A stretch of 64,000 nt of DNA from NCBI RefSeq assembly GCF_044987625.1, contig NZ_JBJDSB010000002.1, positions 806,001 through 870,000 on the forward strand, given 5' to 3'. Origin of the DNA: Desulfobaculum sp044987625 (lineage in GTDB: Bacteria; Desulfobacterota; Desulfovibrionia; Desulfovibrionales; Desulfovibrionaceae). Below the pieces are notes generated by a model, which saw only the letters and a list, made by a program, of their open reading frames with translations, was not told the origin of the DNA and ran no database searches. The position numbers and the translations under genes were made by a program. Shown here piece by piece: positions 34,961-43,339 of the stretch; the first letter of the stretch is position 1; the number at the start of each line of letters is the position of its first letter.

Positions 34961-35419
34961 CTACAGGCCCCGGCGGGGGCGTCTGGTTTCCTTGTAGCCC
35001 TTGATGAAGGCGCTGACGAGAAGGGCGAAGATGTCAGAGAGGATGGCCGCGCCAAGACTGAGGTAGAAGAGGCTGTGGGCGTTGCGCACAAAGAGCTGTG
35101 GGCGGAATGCAGTGAAGTAGTAGAGCACAAGCAGGGCGACGGAGATGCATGCGCCAATGCTCGCGGACACGCGTTCCGGCTTGCTGAGGTTCATGCCAAA
35201 GGGGTCGTGGGGAAAGAATGGACCAAGGATGAGGCCTACAGTGCCACAGACAAAGAACCCCCATGCCGCACCAAGAAGTGCGCTGGCAAAGAAGCCAAAG
35301 ACAGAAAGCTCGTAGTCCACAACATCGGCAAAGGCAAAGCCCGCGCCAAGAATCCAAAACAGATACCAAACGTACCGAAAGGCACTGTCGAAGAACGTGG
35401 GTGTCTTTTTCTGTTGCAC
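34961..35419 (-). CDS. Membrane protein of unknown function (152 aa)
   Basis: Four hydrophobic helices (YVWYLFWILGAGFAFAD, FFASALLGAAWGFFVCG, ISVALLVLYYFTAF, ILSDIFALLVSAFI) are joined by short loops, with a basic C-terminus. It starts with GTG at 35419 after GGAGGGG. I do not recognise the family. It is divergent from the FMN-riboswitch/ribB unit. Confidence 0.6.
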   Translation of the reverse strand: MQQKKTPTFFDSAFRYVWYLFWILGAGFAFADVVDYELSVFGFFASALLGAAWGFFVCGTVGLILGPFFPHDPFGMNLSKPERVSASIGACISVALLVLYYFTAFRPQLFVRNAHSLFYLSLGAAILSDIFALLVSAFIKGYKETRRPRRGL

Positions 35420-35731
35420 AGCCCCCTCCAGCTGTCAGACATGAAAAGCGGCGATAACCCCCATGTTACGCGCGCCGTGTCACACAACGGTAAAACAAAC
35501 ACGGGCGACGCACAATGAAAGACCGCATAAAATCTAGGAAAAATTCCTAAAAATTCGGGAAGGAGAGGGAGAAAACCACAGAAGAGGCGTGGGGGATTCC
35601 CCCGGAAGAGGGTCGCGCGCTCCGGCGCGGCGGACGTTGCCGGACGTTTTGGCGCAGGCGGTGAGGGAGAGCGCTAACAGGCGCACTGCCCCAAAGCTCC
35701 CGTCCGGGAACGGAAAAATCCAAGAAACTCA

Positions 35732-35760
35732 TTGACAACCGAGGCTCTTTGAGAGCATCA
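35732..35760 (+). promoter_or_regulatory. Candidate promoter for ribB
   Basis: TTGACA at 35732-35737 lies about 40 bp before the FMN aptamer. The -10 is poor (GCATCA/CATCAA at 35755-35761). Upstream, TAGGAA-AAA-TTCCTA at 35535-35549 is a small palindrome. Nothing else was recognised in 35420-35730. Confidence 0.4.
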
Positions 35761-35774
35761 AAGACCCATCTTAT

Positions 35775-35915
35775 TCTCAGGGCGGGGTGAAATTCCCCAC
35801 CGGCGGTAACCCGAGTTGCTACGGGAAGCCCGCGAGCGCTTTTCCAGACGGGAAAAGGTCTAGCAGATCTGGTGAGACTCCAGAGCCGACGGTTATAGTC
35901 CGGAAGGAAGAGGGT
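35775..35915 (+). ncRNA. FMN riboswitch (RFN element)
   Basis: Highly conserved RFN blocks appear in order: TCAGGGCGGGGTGAAATTCC, CCCACCGGCGGT, AGCCCGCGAGCG, GATCTGGTGAGACTCCAGAG, and CCGACGGTTATAGTCCGG. It precedes ribB by about 125 bp. FMN binding should reduce ribB expression. Confidence 0.96.
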
Positions 35916-36040
35916 AAGACAGCCTAGCATCCGCCCCTGCCACCTCCCCCGCGAGGTCCAGTGGCTGTTCGTCATGCGTACAGCTGTCTGTCTTATCGCC
36001 CTGATTCTGGTAATCGAAAATGGTTTTGAGGAGCATTGCC

Positions 36041-36688
36041 ATGAATCAGAAGACCCTTTGTGGTACAGCAATCGAGCGAGTTGAAACTGCACTTGAAGCC
36101 CTGCGTAATGGGCAGGGTGTCCTTGTGACCGACAACGAGGACCGAGAGAACGAGGGCGATCTCATCTTCTCCGCCGAGCATTTGACGGCGGACCAGATGG
36201 CCGTGCTTATTCGCGAGTGCAGCGGCATTGTCTGCCTGTGCCTCACCGACGACAAGGTGAAGCAGCTTGGCCTGCCCATGATGGTGGAGCACAACAAAAG
36301 CGCCTATCAGACGGCGTTTACCGTCTCCATTGAGGCCGCAGAAGGCGTGACCACCGGCGTTTCCGCCGCGGACCGCGTGACGACCATCAAGGCCGCCATC
36401 GCAGAAGACGCGACCCCCGCGTCCATTCACAGCCCCGGCCATGTCTTTCCGCTTCGCGCCCGTCCCGGCGGCGTGCTGGAGCGCGGCGGACATACCGAAG
36501 CCACAGTGGACCTGATGCGCCTTGCGGGCCTGAAGCCCTGCGGCGTGCTGTGCGAGGTCACCAACCCCGACGGGACTATGGCCCGCTTGCCGGAGATTTT
36601 GGAATTCGGCGGCAAATGCGGCTACCCTGTCCTGACTGTTGACGACATTGTGGCCTACCGGGCCAAAGAGCAGAAAAAGGCCAGCTAA
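36041..36688 (+). CDS. ribB: 3,4-dihydroxy-2-butanone-4-phosphate synthase (215 aa)
   Basis: RibB converts ribulose 5-phosphate to dihydroxybutanone phosphate and formate for riboflavin. Conserved DNEDRENEGDLIF, TGVSAADRVTTI, SPGHVFPLRAR and RGGHTEATVDLM are present. Length matches E. coli RibB (217). The start at 36041 follows TGAGGAG; ATG 36020 is less likely. It stands alone rather than fused to GTP cyclohydrolase II, so the other rib genes are elsewhere. It is controlled by the FMN riboswitch. Confidence 0.96.
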   Translation: MNQKTLCGTAIERVETALEALRNGQGVLVTDNEDRENEGDLIFSAEHLTADQMAVLIRECSGIVCLCLTDDKVKQLGLPMMVEHNKSAYQTAFTVSIEAAEGVTTGVSAADRVTTIKAAIAEDATPASIHSPGHVFPLRARPGGVLERGGHTEATVDLMRLAGLKPCGVLCEVTNPDGTMARLPEILEFGGKCGYPVLTVDDIVAYRAKEQKKAS

Positions 36689-36927
36689 GCAGGCAGGCAC
36701 GGCATAACGCCGCCGGGCCACCGGTCCGGTCCTGCACTGTGTGGAGGGTTAAGGATGCCGGGGTTTCGGCCCCGGAGCGGACATCCCCATGTGTACCCAC
36801 ACGGCGCGCTTTGCCCGGCACGTTAGTTAGCCGCTTGCCGCCCAACAGTTGACCACACGAGCATCTGTTCGCCAAAGAATCCGTTTCCAAGCGATGCGCC
36901 CCGGGCCATCGCACCAAGGCATAGTGA

Positions 36928-36970
36928 AAGCGCCCGTCCAAGTGTTTCTTGGGCGGGCGCTCACGTTTTT
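36928..36970 (+). terminator. Intrinsic terminator of ribB
   Basis: AGCGCCCG-T-CCAAG pairs with CTTGG-G-CGGGCGCT, then CACGTTTTT. It lies 240 bp after ribB; nothing else was recognised in between. Confidence 0.75.
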
Positions 36971-36993
36971 GTGCGGCAGGGTCGTGAAAGACG

Positions 36994-37022
36994 AAAAAAG
37001 CCCGGGCCTTGCGACCCGGGCT
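36994..37022 (-). terminator. Intrinsic terminator of greA
   Basis: Minus strand: AGCCCGGGT, loop CGCAA, GGCCCGGGCT, then TTTTTT. Confidence 0.9.
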
Positions 37023-37075
37023 GAACATACATCAGATGGCTCTGAAATAGTGCGATGCCTCTCAAAGCCGCTGGT

Positions 37076-37555
37076 CTACTCATCCCCCGGGAACGAGACG
37101 GAGACGATTTCGTATTCAATGCGTCCGCGCGGGGCTTCCACAACGAATTCGTCGCCTTCTTCCTTGCCGAGCATGGCCTTGGCGACGGGGGACAGGACGG
37201 AAATTTTACCGACCTTGGTGTCCGTTTCGTCGGGGCCGAGCAGGGTGTAGGTCTTGGTCTCGCCGGTGTCGAGGTCTTCGATCTCCACGGTGGCGCCGAA
37301 GGTGACCTTTTCGCCATTAAGGGTCCGCAGGTCGATGACATTGAACCGCGGAATGCGCGACTCGATGTAGTTGATGCGGGCTTCAAGCATGCCCTGCCGT
37401 TCGCGGGCGGCGTCGTAGCCTGCATTCTCTCGCAGGTCGCCTTCTTCTCGCGCTTTTGCAATGGCATCAATGACTTCGGGGCGCTCCTTCTTGAGCTCCT
37501 CAAGTTCCTTTTTGACTCGCGCCAAACCTTCTACAGAAATCGGAATGGTGTTCAT
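37076..37555 (-). CDS. greA: Transcription elongation factor GreA (159 aa)
   Basis: GreA rescues backtracked RNA polymerase by stimulating transcript cleavage. The N-terminal coiled coil carries the tip acidic residues around EGDLRENAGYDAARE. The C-terminal FKBP-like domain has ISVLSPVAKAMLGKEEGDE. The start at 37555 follows AAGGA and gives family length (158). It is monocistronic with its own terminator. Confidence 0.95.
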   Translation of the reverse strand: MNTIPISVEGLARVKKELEELKKERPEVIDAIAKAREEGDLRENAGYDAARERQGMLEARINYIESRIPRFNVIDLRTLNGEKVTFGATVEIEDLDTGETKTYTLLGPDETDTKVGKISVLSPVAKAMLGKEEGDEFVVEAPRGRIEYEIVSVSFPGDE

Positions 37556-38314
37556 TGTTAATCCTTGGCTTCTCTCAACATCAATATTTGCCAACAGTTG
37601 ATACTGCCTCGTCATGATAGGGCGGGCCGTCGCCTGTGTCGGCTCTACTGGGTGGCGACAGCGTGAAGGAAAGTGTTGGCCCCTTCCCATGCCGGACAGA
37701 AAGTACCTTGCGCTGGGCGCTGCCGCCAACGTCGGTGCGCGCTCAGTGCTGGCCATGGGGAAACACACGGTGAGCTTCATGCTATTGCATCACGGGGTTT
37801 CCGGCCTCCTCCTCTCCCCTCGAAACGTCAAAAAAGCCCTTGCGCGCGTGCTGCGTGCAAAGACTCACATATGGCGATGGGGAATGATGGAGGGCTGTCA
37901 AAACAGATAACAGAATTCACCATGGTCCGCTACCTTTTCAAGCACTGAAAAAAGTTTTTCTATATCGGGGACATGTTGCCCCATAGCGCTTGGCTCAGGG
38001 TGCGGTCCATGGTGTCTGGCTATGCACAGACGCTGTGCACCAATGGGGAGTGTGGCCGAAATTGCGTGGAAGGTCAATTGAAGTCTGGGAGATTTTCGCC
38101 CAAAAAGGTCAACAAAAGGCGGCGGGCGCAGATGCTTGAAATTATTGCGACTCTTGGTTGGTTGACCAGTTTGCGCGCTGGGCGGGGTGCCCTGTGTGGG
38201 GGATGCCGGGGCAATGCCCGCGCAGGGGGCTATGTCTTTTACGGCGCCGGGCGAGGTGCGGGGTGGCCAAAAAGGCGGAGGCAGGGCCGCGCAGCAGGGC
38301 TGGCGTGGAAAAGG
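37556..38314. other. Non-coding region upstream of greA
   Basis: About 760 bp with no credible gene on either strand. Open frames here have no ribosome-binding site or family features. It contains the greA promoter, which was not pinpointed. Confidence 0.4.
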
Positions 38315-38348
38315 AAAGGGCCGCTGGAAGGCATTCCAGCGGCCCTTT
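38315..38348 (-). terminator. Intrinsic terminator of putP
   Basis: Minus strand: AAAGGGCCGCTGGAA, loop TGCC, TTCCAGCGGCCCTTT, then CCTTTCC. The stem is perfect over 15 bp. Confidence 0.85.
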
Positions 38349-38372
38349 CGGTCACGAGACGTCCGGGTGGAG

Positions 38373-39851
38373 CTAATACCCGTTTTTGACGTTTCGGCGC
38401 ATTTCGTCGAAGCGGGTGAGGATGACCTCATCCTGCTGCGGCGAGAAGGCGTTGATGAGCGTAATGGTCAACAGGTTGGCCGCAAAGCCGGGGACAATCT
38501 CGTACATGGTTTTGCCAAGGCCTGCGTGCTTCCAGAACACCAGAACCAGCGTGCCGACGATCATACCGGCAAGGGCGGACTTCCACGTGGTCTTGCGGCT
38601 ATAGAGGGCAAAGAGGACCACGGGGCCGAAGGCCGCGCCAAATCCGCCCCACGCGTAGGCCACAAGGTCGAGGATGGTCTTGTTCGGGCTCAGCGCCATG
38701 CTCAGGGCGATGACGGAGATAATGAGCACACACAGGCGGCCCACAAGGATGAGTTCCTTTTCCGTGGCCTCGCGGCGCAGAATTTTCTTGTAGATGTCCT
38801 CGGTCAGTGCGGAGGAGGACACCAGAAGCTGGGAGTCGATGGTGGACATGATGGCGGAGAGGATAGCCGCCAGCAGGATGCCGCCAACCCAAGGGTTAAA
38901 CAGCTTGGCGATCATGTAGATGAACACTTTTTCCTGATCGCCGCCGGTGAGGCCGTCGAACATGGGAATAGCCACCATGCCGATAACCACCGCGCCAGCG
39001 AGGGAGATAAGCACCCACGTGACGGCGATAACCGTTGCCTTGGGGATTTCCTTTACGGAGGTGATGCCCATAAAGCGCGCAAGGATGTGCGGCTGTCCGA
39101 AGTAGCCAAGCCCCCACGCCATGGTGGAGATAACCGCCACTATGGACAGTGTTTGCCCGCTGCCGTCGTGGAAGAGACTGGTGGAGATGCTCTTTGCGGC
39201 CATGTCGGCCTCAATGGCGGAGATGCCGCCGTTGCTCATGGTGCCTAGTATGGGGACGGCGATAATGGCAATGAACATCAAAGAGCCTTGGAAAAAGTCC
39301 GTCCAGCACACGGCGAGGAAGCCGCCGAGGAAGGTGTAGGCCATGATGACGGCGGTGCCGGTAAACACGGCGACCTTGTAGTCCACCTGAAACACGGACT
39401 CGAACAGCTTGCCCGCCGCCACCAGCGCGGAGGACGAGTAGATGGTGAAAAAGATGAGAATGATGACCGAGGAGCCAACGCGCAGCAGGCTGGTCGGGTC
39501 GTCAAAACGGCGCTCAAAGAAGGACGAGAGCGTCAGGGTATCCGTCATCTGCGTGTAGGAACGAAGACGCGCGGACACGCACGTCCAGTTGAGCACAGTG
39601 CCGATGAACAGTCCCACGGCAATCCATGCGTTGACCATGCCGCCAAGGTACACAGCGCCCGGCAGACCCATGAGCAGCCAGCCGCTCATGTCACTGGCCT
39701 GCGCGGAAAGCGCCGTCACCCAGCTGCCAAGACCGCGTTCACCAAGGATGTAGCCCTCAATGTTGGTCGTTTTCTTGTAGTAGAACCATCCAACGGACAG
39801 CAAAAACACAAGGTAGATGAAGAACGTGATCAGCGTCTCAGTCTGAATCAT
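38373..39851 (-). CDS. putP: Sodium/proline symporter (492 aa)
   Basis: Na+-coupled solute transporter of the SSS family. Conserved segments are FLLSVGWFYYKKT, LSAQASDMSGWLLMGLPGA, AYTFLGGFLAVCWTDFFQG, TIDSQLLVSSSALTEDIYK and AYAWGGFGAAFGP. About 13 helices are expected. The Na+ and proline site residues around SAQASDMSGW support the PutP subgroup. Proline is also an osmolyte, consistent with the betaine genes. The gene is single, ending at a strong terminator. Confidence 0.92.
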   Translation of the reverse strand: MIQTETLITFFIYLVFLLSVGWFYYKKTTNIEGYILGERGLGSWVTALSAQASDMSGWLLMGLPGAVYLGGMVNAWIAVGLFIGTVLNWTCVSARLRSYTQMTDTLTLSSFFERRFDDPTSLLRVGSSVIILIFFTIYSSSALVAAGKLFESVFQVDYKVAVFTGTAVIMAYTFLGGFLAVCWTDFFQGSLMFIAIIAVPILGTMSNGGISAIEADMAAKSISTSLFHDGSGQTLSIVAVISTMAWGLGYFGQPHILARFMGITSVKEIPKATVIAVTWVLISLAGAVVIGMVAIPMFDGLTGGDQEKVFIYMIAKLFNPWVGGILLAAILSAIMSTIDSQLLVSSSALTEDIYKKILRREATEKELILVGRLCVLIISVIALSMALSPNKTILDLVAYAWGGFGAAFGPVVLFALYSRKTTWKSALAGMIVGTLVLVFWKHAGLGKTMYEIVPGFAANLLTITLINAFSPQQDEVILTRFDEMRRNVKNGY

Positions 39852-40436
39852 AAAAGCTCCGTTCCTGCGAGTAGGGATTGAAAGATATCGTCATAGGCGC
39901 GGGCAAAAGCCGCGCTTAGATGCGGGACAGGGGCACCGTTGCGTCGGTGTTGCATGCGACGTCCCGTGCAGGCTGGCAGAAATGCATTGCCTGCTCTTCC
40001 GGGTGGGGAAGTGCGCATAACATATACGAAAAAAAGATTTTTTCCAATCTCACCCAAGAGAAAAGTGAAAAGTGGCAAAATTCCGAACTTTCGTCTCTGA
40101 CGACATGTCATCCAGAACAATGTTCACCGTTTGCTTCAATTTTGCGTATATCGTTCGGTGAGTGCGGGGGTATACCAAAGCCTCTGGCCTGTTTTGGGGG
40201 TGGGAAGTTAGAAAAAATCTTGAAAATCTTTGGCGAATTTTTTTCGGCGCTTTTCTTCCCGGCGCGAAAGCTGGAGGGGCGCAGCGGGATGACGGCCCGT
40301 GTGGCTGTGGAGCGCTGTGCGGGCGGGGCGCATCACCAAGGCGTCTGCCATTCGACACAAAGTCGTCATGATGCCAACGGGTTGTGATCGTATTCTCCCA
40401 GCGGATTCACGTAACAGAAAGCCTAGGAGGATTCTC
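39852..40436. other. Non-coding region upstream of phoA
   Basis: About 585 bp with an AT-richer core at 40020-40260, unusual for this window. No convincing Pho box (paired CTGTCAT-like repeats) was found. AGGAGG at 40425-40430 serves phoA. Confidence 0.4.
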
Positions 40437-41936
40437 ATGAACCGTATTTTGTCTCGTTTGGCCCGCACGGCGCTTTTTGGCGCAGTGGCGGCTACGCTTC
40501 TGTGCCTTGCCCCGGTGTTCACCGCCGCTCATGCCGCAGGTGGCGCGCTCTACAGCGGCGCGCCCGCTAAGTACGTGTTCTTTTTCATCGGCGATGGCAT
40601 GGGCATTCCCCAGCGCGCCGCCGCGTCGGCGTACTCCGGAAAAACGCTGGTAATGGATACCTTCCCCGCGCAAGGGCTGACCACCACCCGCGCCAACGAC
40701 CGCTTCATCACCGGCTCCGCCGCTTCGGCCACGGCGCTGGCCTCCGGCACCAAGACCAATATCAATTACATAGGCGTGGACCCGCAGTTTCGCCCGCTGA
40801 AGACCGTTGCCGAGCTGGCCAAGGAAAAGGGCATGAAGGTTGGCATTGTTTCCAGCGTGTCCATAGACCATGCCACCCCTGCCGCATTCTACGCCCACGT
40901 GAAGACCCGCAAGATGTACCACGAGATAGACCACGCGCTGGCCGAAAGCGGTTTTGACTACTTTGGCGGCGGCGGGCTGAAGGACCCCAAGGGTAAGAAG
41001 TCCGACAAGCCGCTGGGCGACGCCATCGCCAAGGCCAAAGCGAATGGCTACCGCATTGTTACGGACAAGGACGAGTTTATGCAGTTGACCCCGCGCTCCG
41101 GCAAGGTGCTGGCGTGGAACGAGTGGCTACAGGACAGCGGCGCACTGCCGTACGTTATTGACTCCCGCCCGCAGGACATCACGCTGTCGGAGTTTACGGC
41201 CAAGGGCATTGAACTGTTGGAGAACCCCAAGGGCTTCTTCATGATGGTGGAAGGCGGCAAGATTGACTGGGCCTGCCACGCCAACGACGCCACCTCCGCC
41301 CTGACCAACAATCTTGAGTTCGACAAATCCGTGCAGTTGGCCGTGGATTTTGCCAAAAAGCACCCGGATGAAACCCTGATTCTTGTCACCGGCGACCACG
41401 AGTGCGGCGGCCTGACCCTTGGTTTTGCCGGAACCAAGTACCAGTCCTTCTTTGACGTGCTCAGCAAGCAGAATATCTCGTACGTGCAGTTCGATCAGGA
41501 CGTCATGGCGCAGTTCAAGAAATCCGCAGGCAAGGCGGCCAGCTTTGACGCGGTAAAACCCCTTATCACCAAGCACTTCGGCCTGCGCTTCGCGGGCGAC
41601 CCGGCGAAGGACCGCCTCGTCCTCGCCCCCTTTGAGCGCAAGATGCTGGCGGATGCCTTCCGCCGCAGCGTCTCCGGCTCGTCGGAAAAATCCGGTGAAG
41701 AGGAGTACCTGCTCTATGGTGAATACGACCCCATGAGCGTGACCATCACCCACATCCTGAACCAAAAGGCGGGCCTTGGCTGGACCTCGTACAAGCACAC
41801 CGGTGTGCCTGTTTCCACCTCCGCCATGGGCGTTGGCGCGGAGACCTTTAACGGCATGTATGACAATACCGACGTGGCCAAGAAGGTGATGGCGATTATG
41901 GGCGTCCCTGCCCGCGTGCACATTGCCGAGCGCTAG
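40437..41936 (+). CDS. phoA: Alkaline phosphatase, secreted (499 aa)
   Basis: Periplasmic phosphomonoesterase. A signal peptide (LARTALFGAVAATLLCLAP, ending AAHA) is followed by metal-site motifs FFIGDGMG, DHATPAAFYAHVKTRK, MMVEGGKIDWACHAND, VTGDHECGGLT and KHTGVPVSTSAMG. The nucleophile Ser lies in FITGSAASATALASG: the residue before it is Gly, where E. coli has Asp101. The E. coli Asp153 and Lys328 positions read His and Trp, a combination known from Vibrio-type enzymes. The start at 40437 follows AGGAGG. A YibE/F gene follows after 84 bp across a strong hairpin. Confidence 0.92.
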   Translation: MNRILSRLARTALFGAVAATLLCLAPVFTAAHAAGGALYSGAPAKYVFFFIGDGMGIPQRAAASAYSGKTLVMDTFPAQGLTTTRANDRFITGSAASATALASGTKTNINYIGVDPQFRPLKTVAELAKEKGMKVGIVSSVSIDHATPAAFYAHVKTRKMYHEIDHALAESGFDYFGGGGLKDPKGKKSDKPLGDAIAKAKANGYRIVTDKDEFMQLTPRSGKVLAWNEWLQDSGALPYVIDSRPQDITLSEFTAKGIELLENPKGFFMMVEGGKIDWACHANDATSALTNNLEFDKSVQLAVDFAKKHPDETLILVTGDHECGGLTLGFAGTKYQSFFDVLSKQNISYVQFDQDVMAQFKKSAGKAASFDAVKPLITKHFGLRFAGDPAKDRLVLAPFERKMLADAFRRSVSGSSEKSGEEEYLLYGEYDPMSVTITHILNQKAGLGWTSYKHTGVPVSTSAMGVGAETFNGMYDNTDVAKKVMAIMGVPARVHIAER

Positions 41937-41966
41937 GCGCGCTGTTTCTGACCACCACCAACGTGT

Positions 41967-41995
41967 GCGGCGCGGCCACCTTGGCCGCGCCGCAC
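41967..41995 (+). terminator. Strong hairpin after phoA
   Basis: GCGGCGCGGCC, loop ACCTT, GGCCGCGCCGC. It has an 11-bp perfect stem but no T run, so it may be a partial terminator or mRNA stabiliser. Confidence 0.5.
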
Positions 41996-42020
41996 TGCCA
42001 TGAGAGAGGACAGAGTGCAT

Positions 42021-43214
42021 ATGAAGACCGAAACGCGGCGCAACATACTGCTGGTTGCCGTCTTTGCCGTGTTGACCGTTGGGCTGTGGCTGCTGCCCAC
42101 GGGTTACGAGGACCGTGTGGCGCAGGACGCCGTCCGGTGCCGGGGGACGGTGCTGTCTGTGGATGACAGTCAGGTGATGACCATAGGGATGATCCGTAAG
42201 GGCGAGCAGGACGTGACCCTGCGCCTTGAGGACGGCGCGTACGCCGGGCGCGAGGTGCGCGGCGTGAACCAACTGCTGGGAATGCTGGACCGGGACAAGC
42301 TCTTCCGCCCCGGCGACAGCGTCCTTGTGGTGCTCACTCTCGACCCGGATGGCGGCATCGCCAGTGTGAACCCGCAGGCGCATTACCGCCTTGGGCTGGA
42401 AGGGGTGCTGCTGGGGCTGTTTGCGCTACTGCTCGTTGCTTATGGCGGGTGGACCGGCGCCAAGGCGCTGCTGTCCTTTGGCTTTACGGCGTTGATGGTG
42501 TGGAAGGTGCTGGTTCCGCTGTTTTTGGATGGGTACGATCCGCTCCTTGTCAGCCTTGGCGTTACGGCTTTGCTGTGCGGGGGGATTATCTTTCTTGTGG
42601 CCGGAGTATCGCGGCGGGGCGTGACGGCGTTTTTGGGGGCCTTTCTCGGCGTGCTGACCAGTTGCGTGCTGGCGGTGTACTTCACGCAGCGTCTGCATCT
42701 GCACGGCGCAGTGCTCCCCTTTGCGGAGACCTTGCTCTACTCGGGCTTTGGACACCTGAACCTTGTGGAAATTTACGTGGCGGCGGTGTTTATTGCCGCG
42801 TCGGGCGCGGTGATGGATCTTGCCATGGATGTGGCGGCCTCCATGGATGAGGTGGTCCGAAAGCGCCCGGACATCACCCGCGCCGAGGCGCTGCGGTCCG
42901 GCCTGCGCGTTGGGCGCGCCGTGGTCGGCACCATGACCACCACACTGCTGCTGGCGTATTCCGGCAGTTTTATCACGCTGCTCATGGCCTTTATGGCGCA
43001 GGGCGTTCCCCTCGCCAATACCTTTAACCTCATCTATGTGGCGGCGGAGGTGCTCAAGACGCTGGTGGGGTCCTTTGGGCTGGTGACGGTGGCGCCGTTT
43101 ACGGCGTGTCTTGGTGCGGTGCTGTTGGTGCGCCGTGCGCCGGAGCCAGCTTCATCCGGCGCGGCGCGTGGCGAGGAGGTTTCGCCACGTGTTGCGCCCA
43201 AAGCTGCGTCCTAA
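42021..43214 (+). CDS. YibE/F family membrane protein (397 aa)
   Basis: A membrane protein of the YibE/YibF type: an N-terminal membrane anchor, an extracytoplasmic beta-rich domain (RCRGTVLSVDDSQ ... VRGVNQLLG), then several helices with the conserved AVMDLAMDVAASMDEVV segment. Function is unknown; transport has been suggested for the family. The start at 42021 follows AGAGAGGA; ATG 42000 is an alternative. It follows phoA on the same strand, but no functional link is known. Confidence 0.82.
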   Translation: MKTETRRNILLVAVFAVLTVGLWLLPTGYEDRVAQDAVRCRGTVLSVDDSQVMTIGMIRKGEQDVTLRLEDGAYAGREVRGVNQLLGMLDRDKLFRPGDSVLVVLTLDPDGGIASVNPQAHYRLGLEGVLLGLFALLLVAYGGWTGAKALLSFGFTALMVWKVLVPLFLDGYDPLLVSLGVTALLCGGIIFLVAGVSRRGVTAFLGAFLGVLTSCVLAVYFTQRLHLHGAVLPFAETLLYSGFGHLNLVEIYVAAVFIAASGAVMDLAMDVAASMDEVVRKRPDITRAEALRSGLRVGRAVVGTMTTTLLLAYSGSFITLLMAFMAQGVPLANTFNLIYVAAEVLKTLVGSFGLVTVAPFTACLGAVLLVRRAPEPASSGAARGEEVSPRVAPKAAS

Positions 43215-43339
43215 GCTGTACCAGATGCGACGCCAAGCGTCGTTGCCGATACAGCGCAATAGGCTACGCCCCGCGCGCGAAAGTGCTTCGCGCCCGTTTG
43301 CATATCGACCATCATTCTCACCGCACCACATCCCCGCCG

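Noticed and set aside
39852..40436. Pho box upstream of phoA
   Set aside because: Isolated TGTCAT-like bits occur, but no properly spaced direct repeat.
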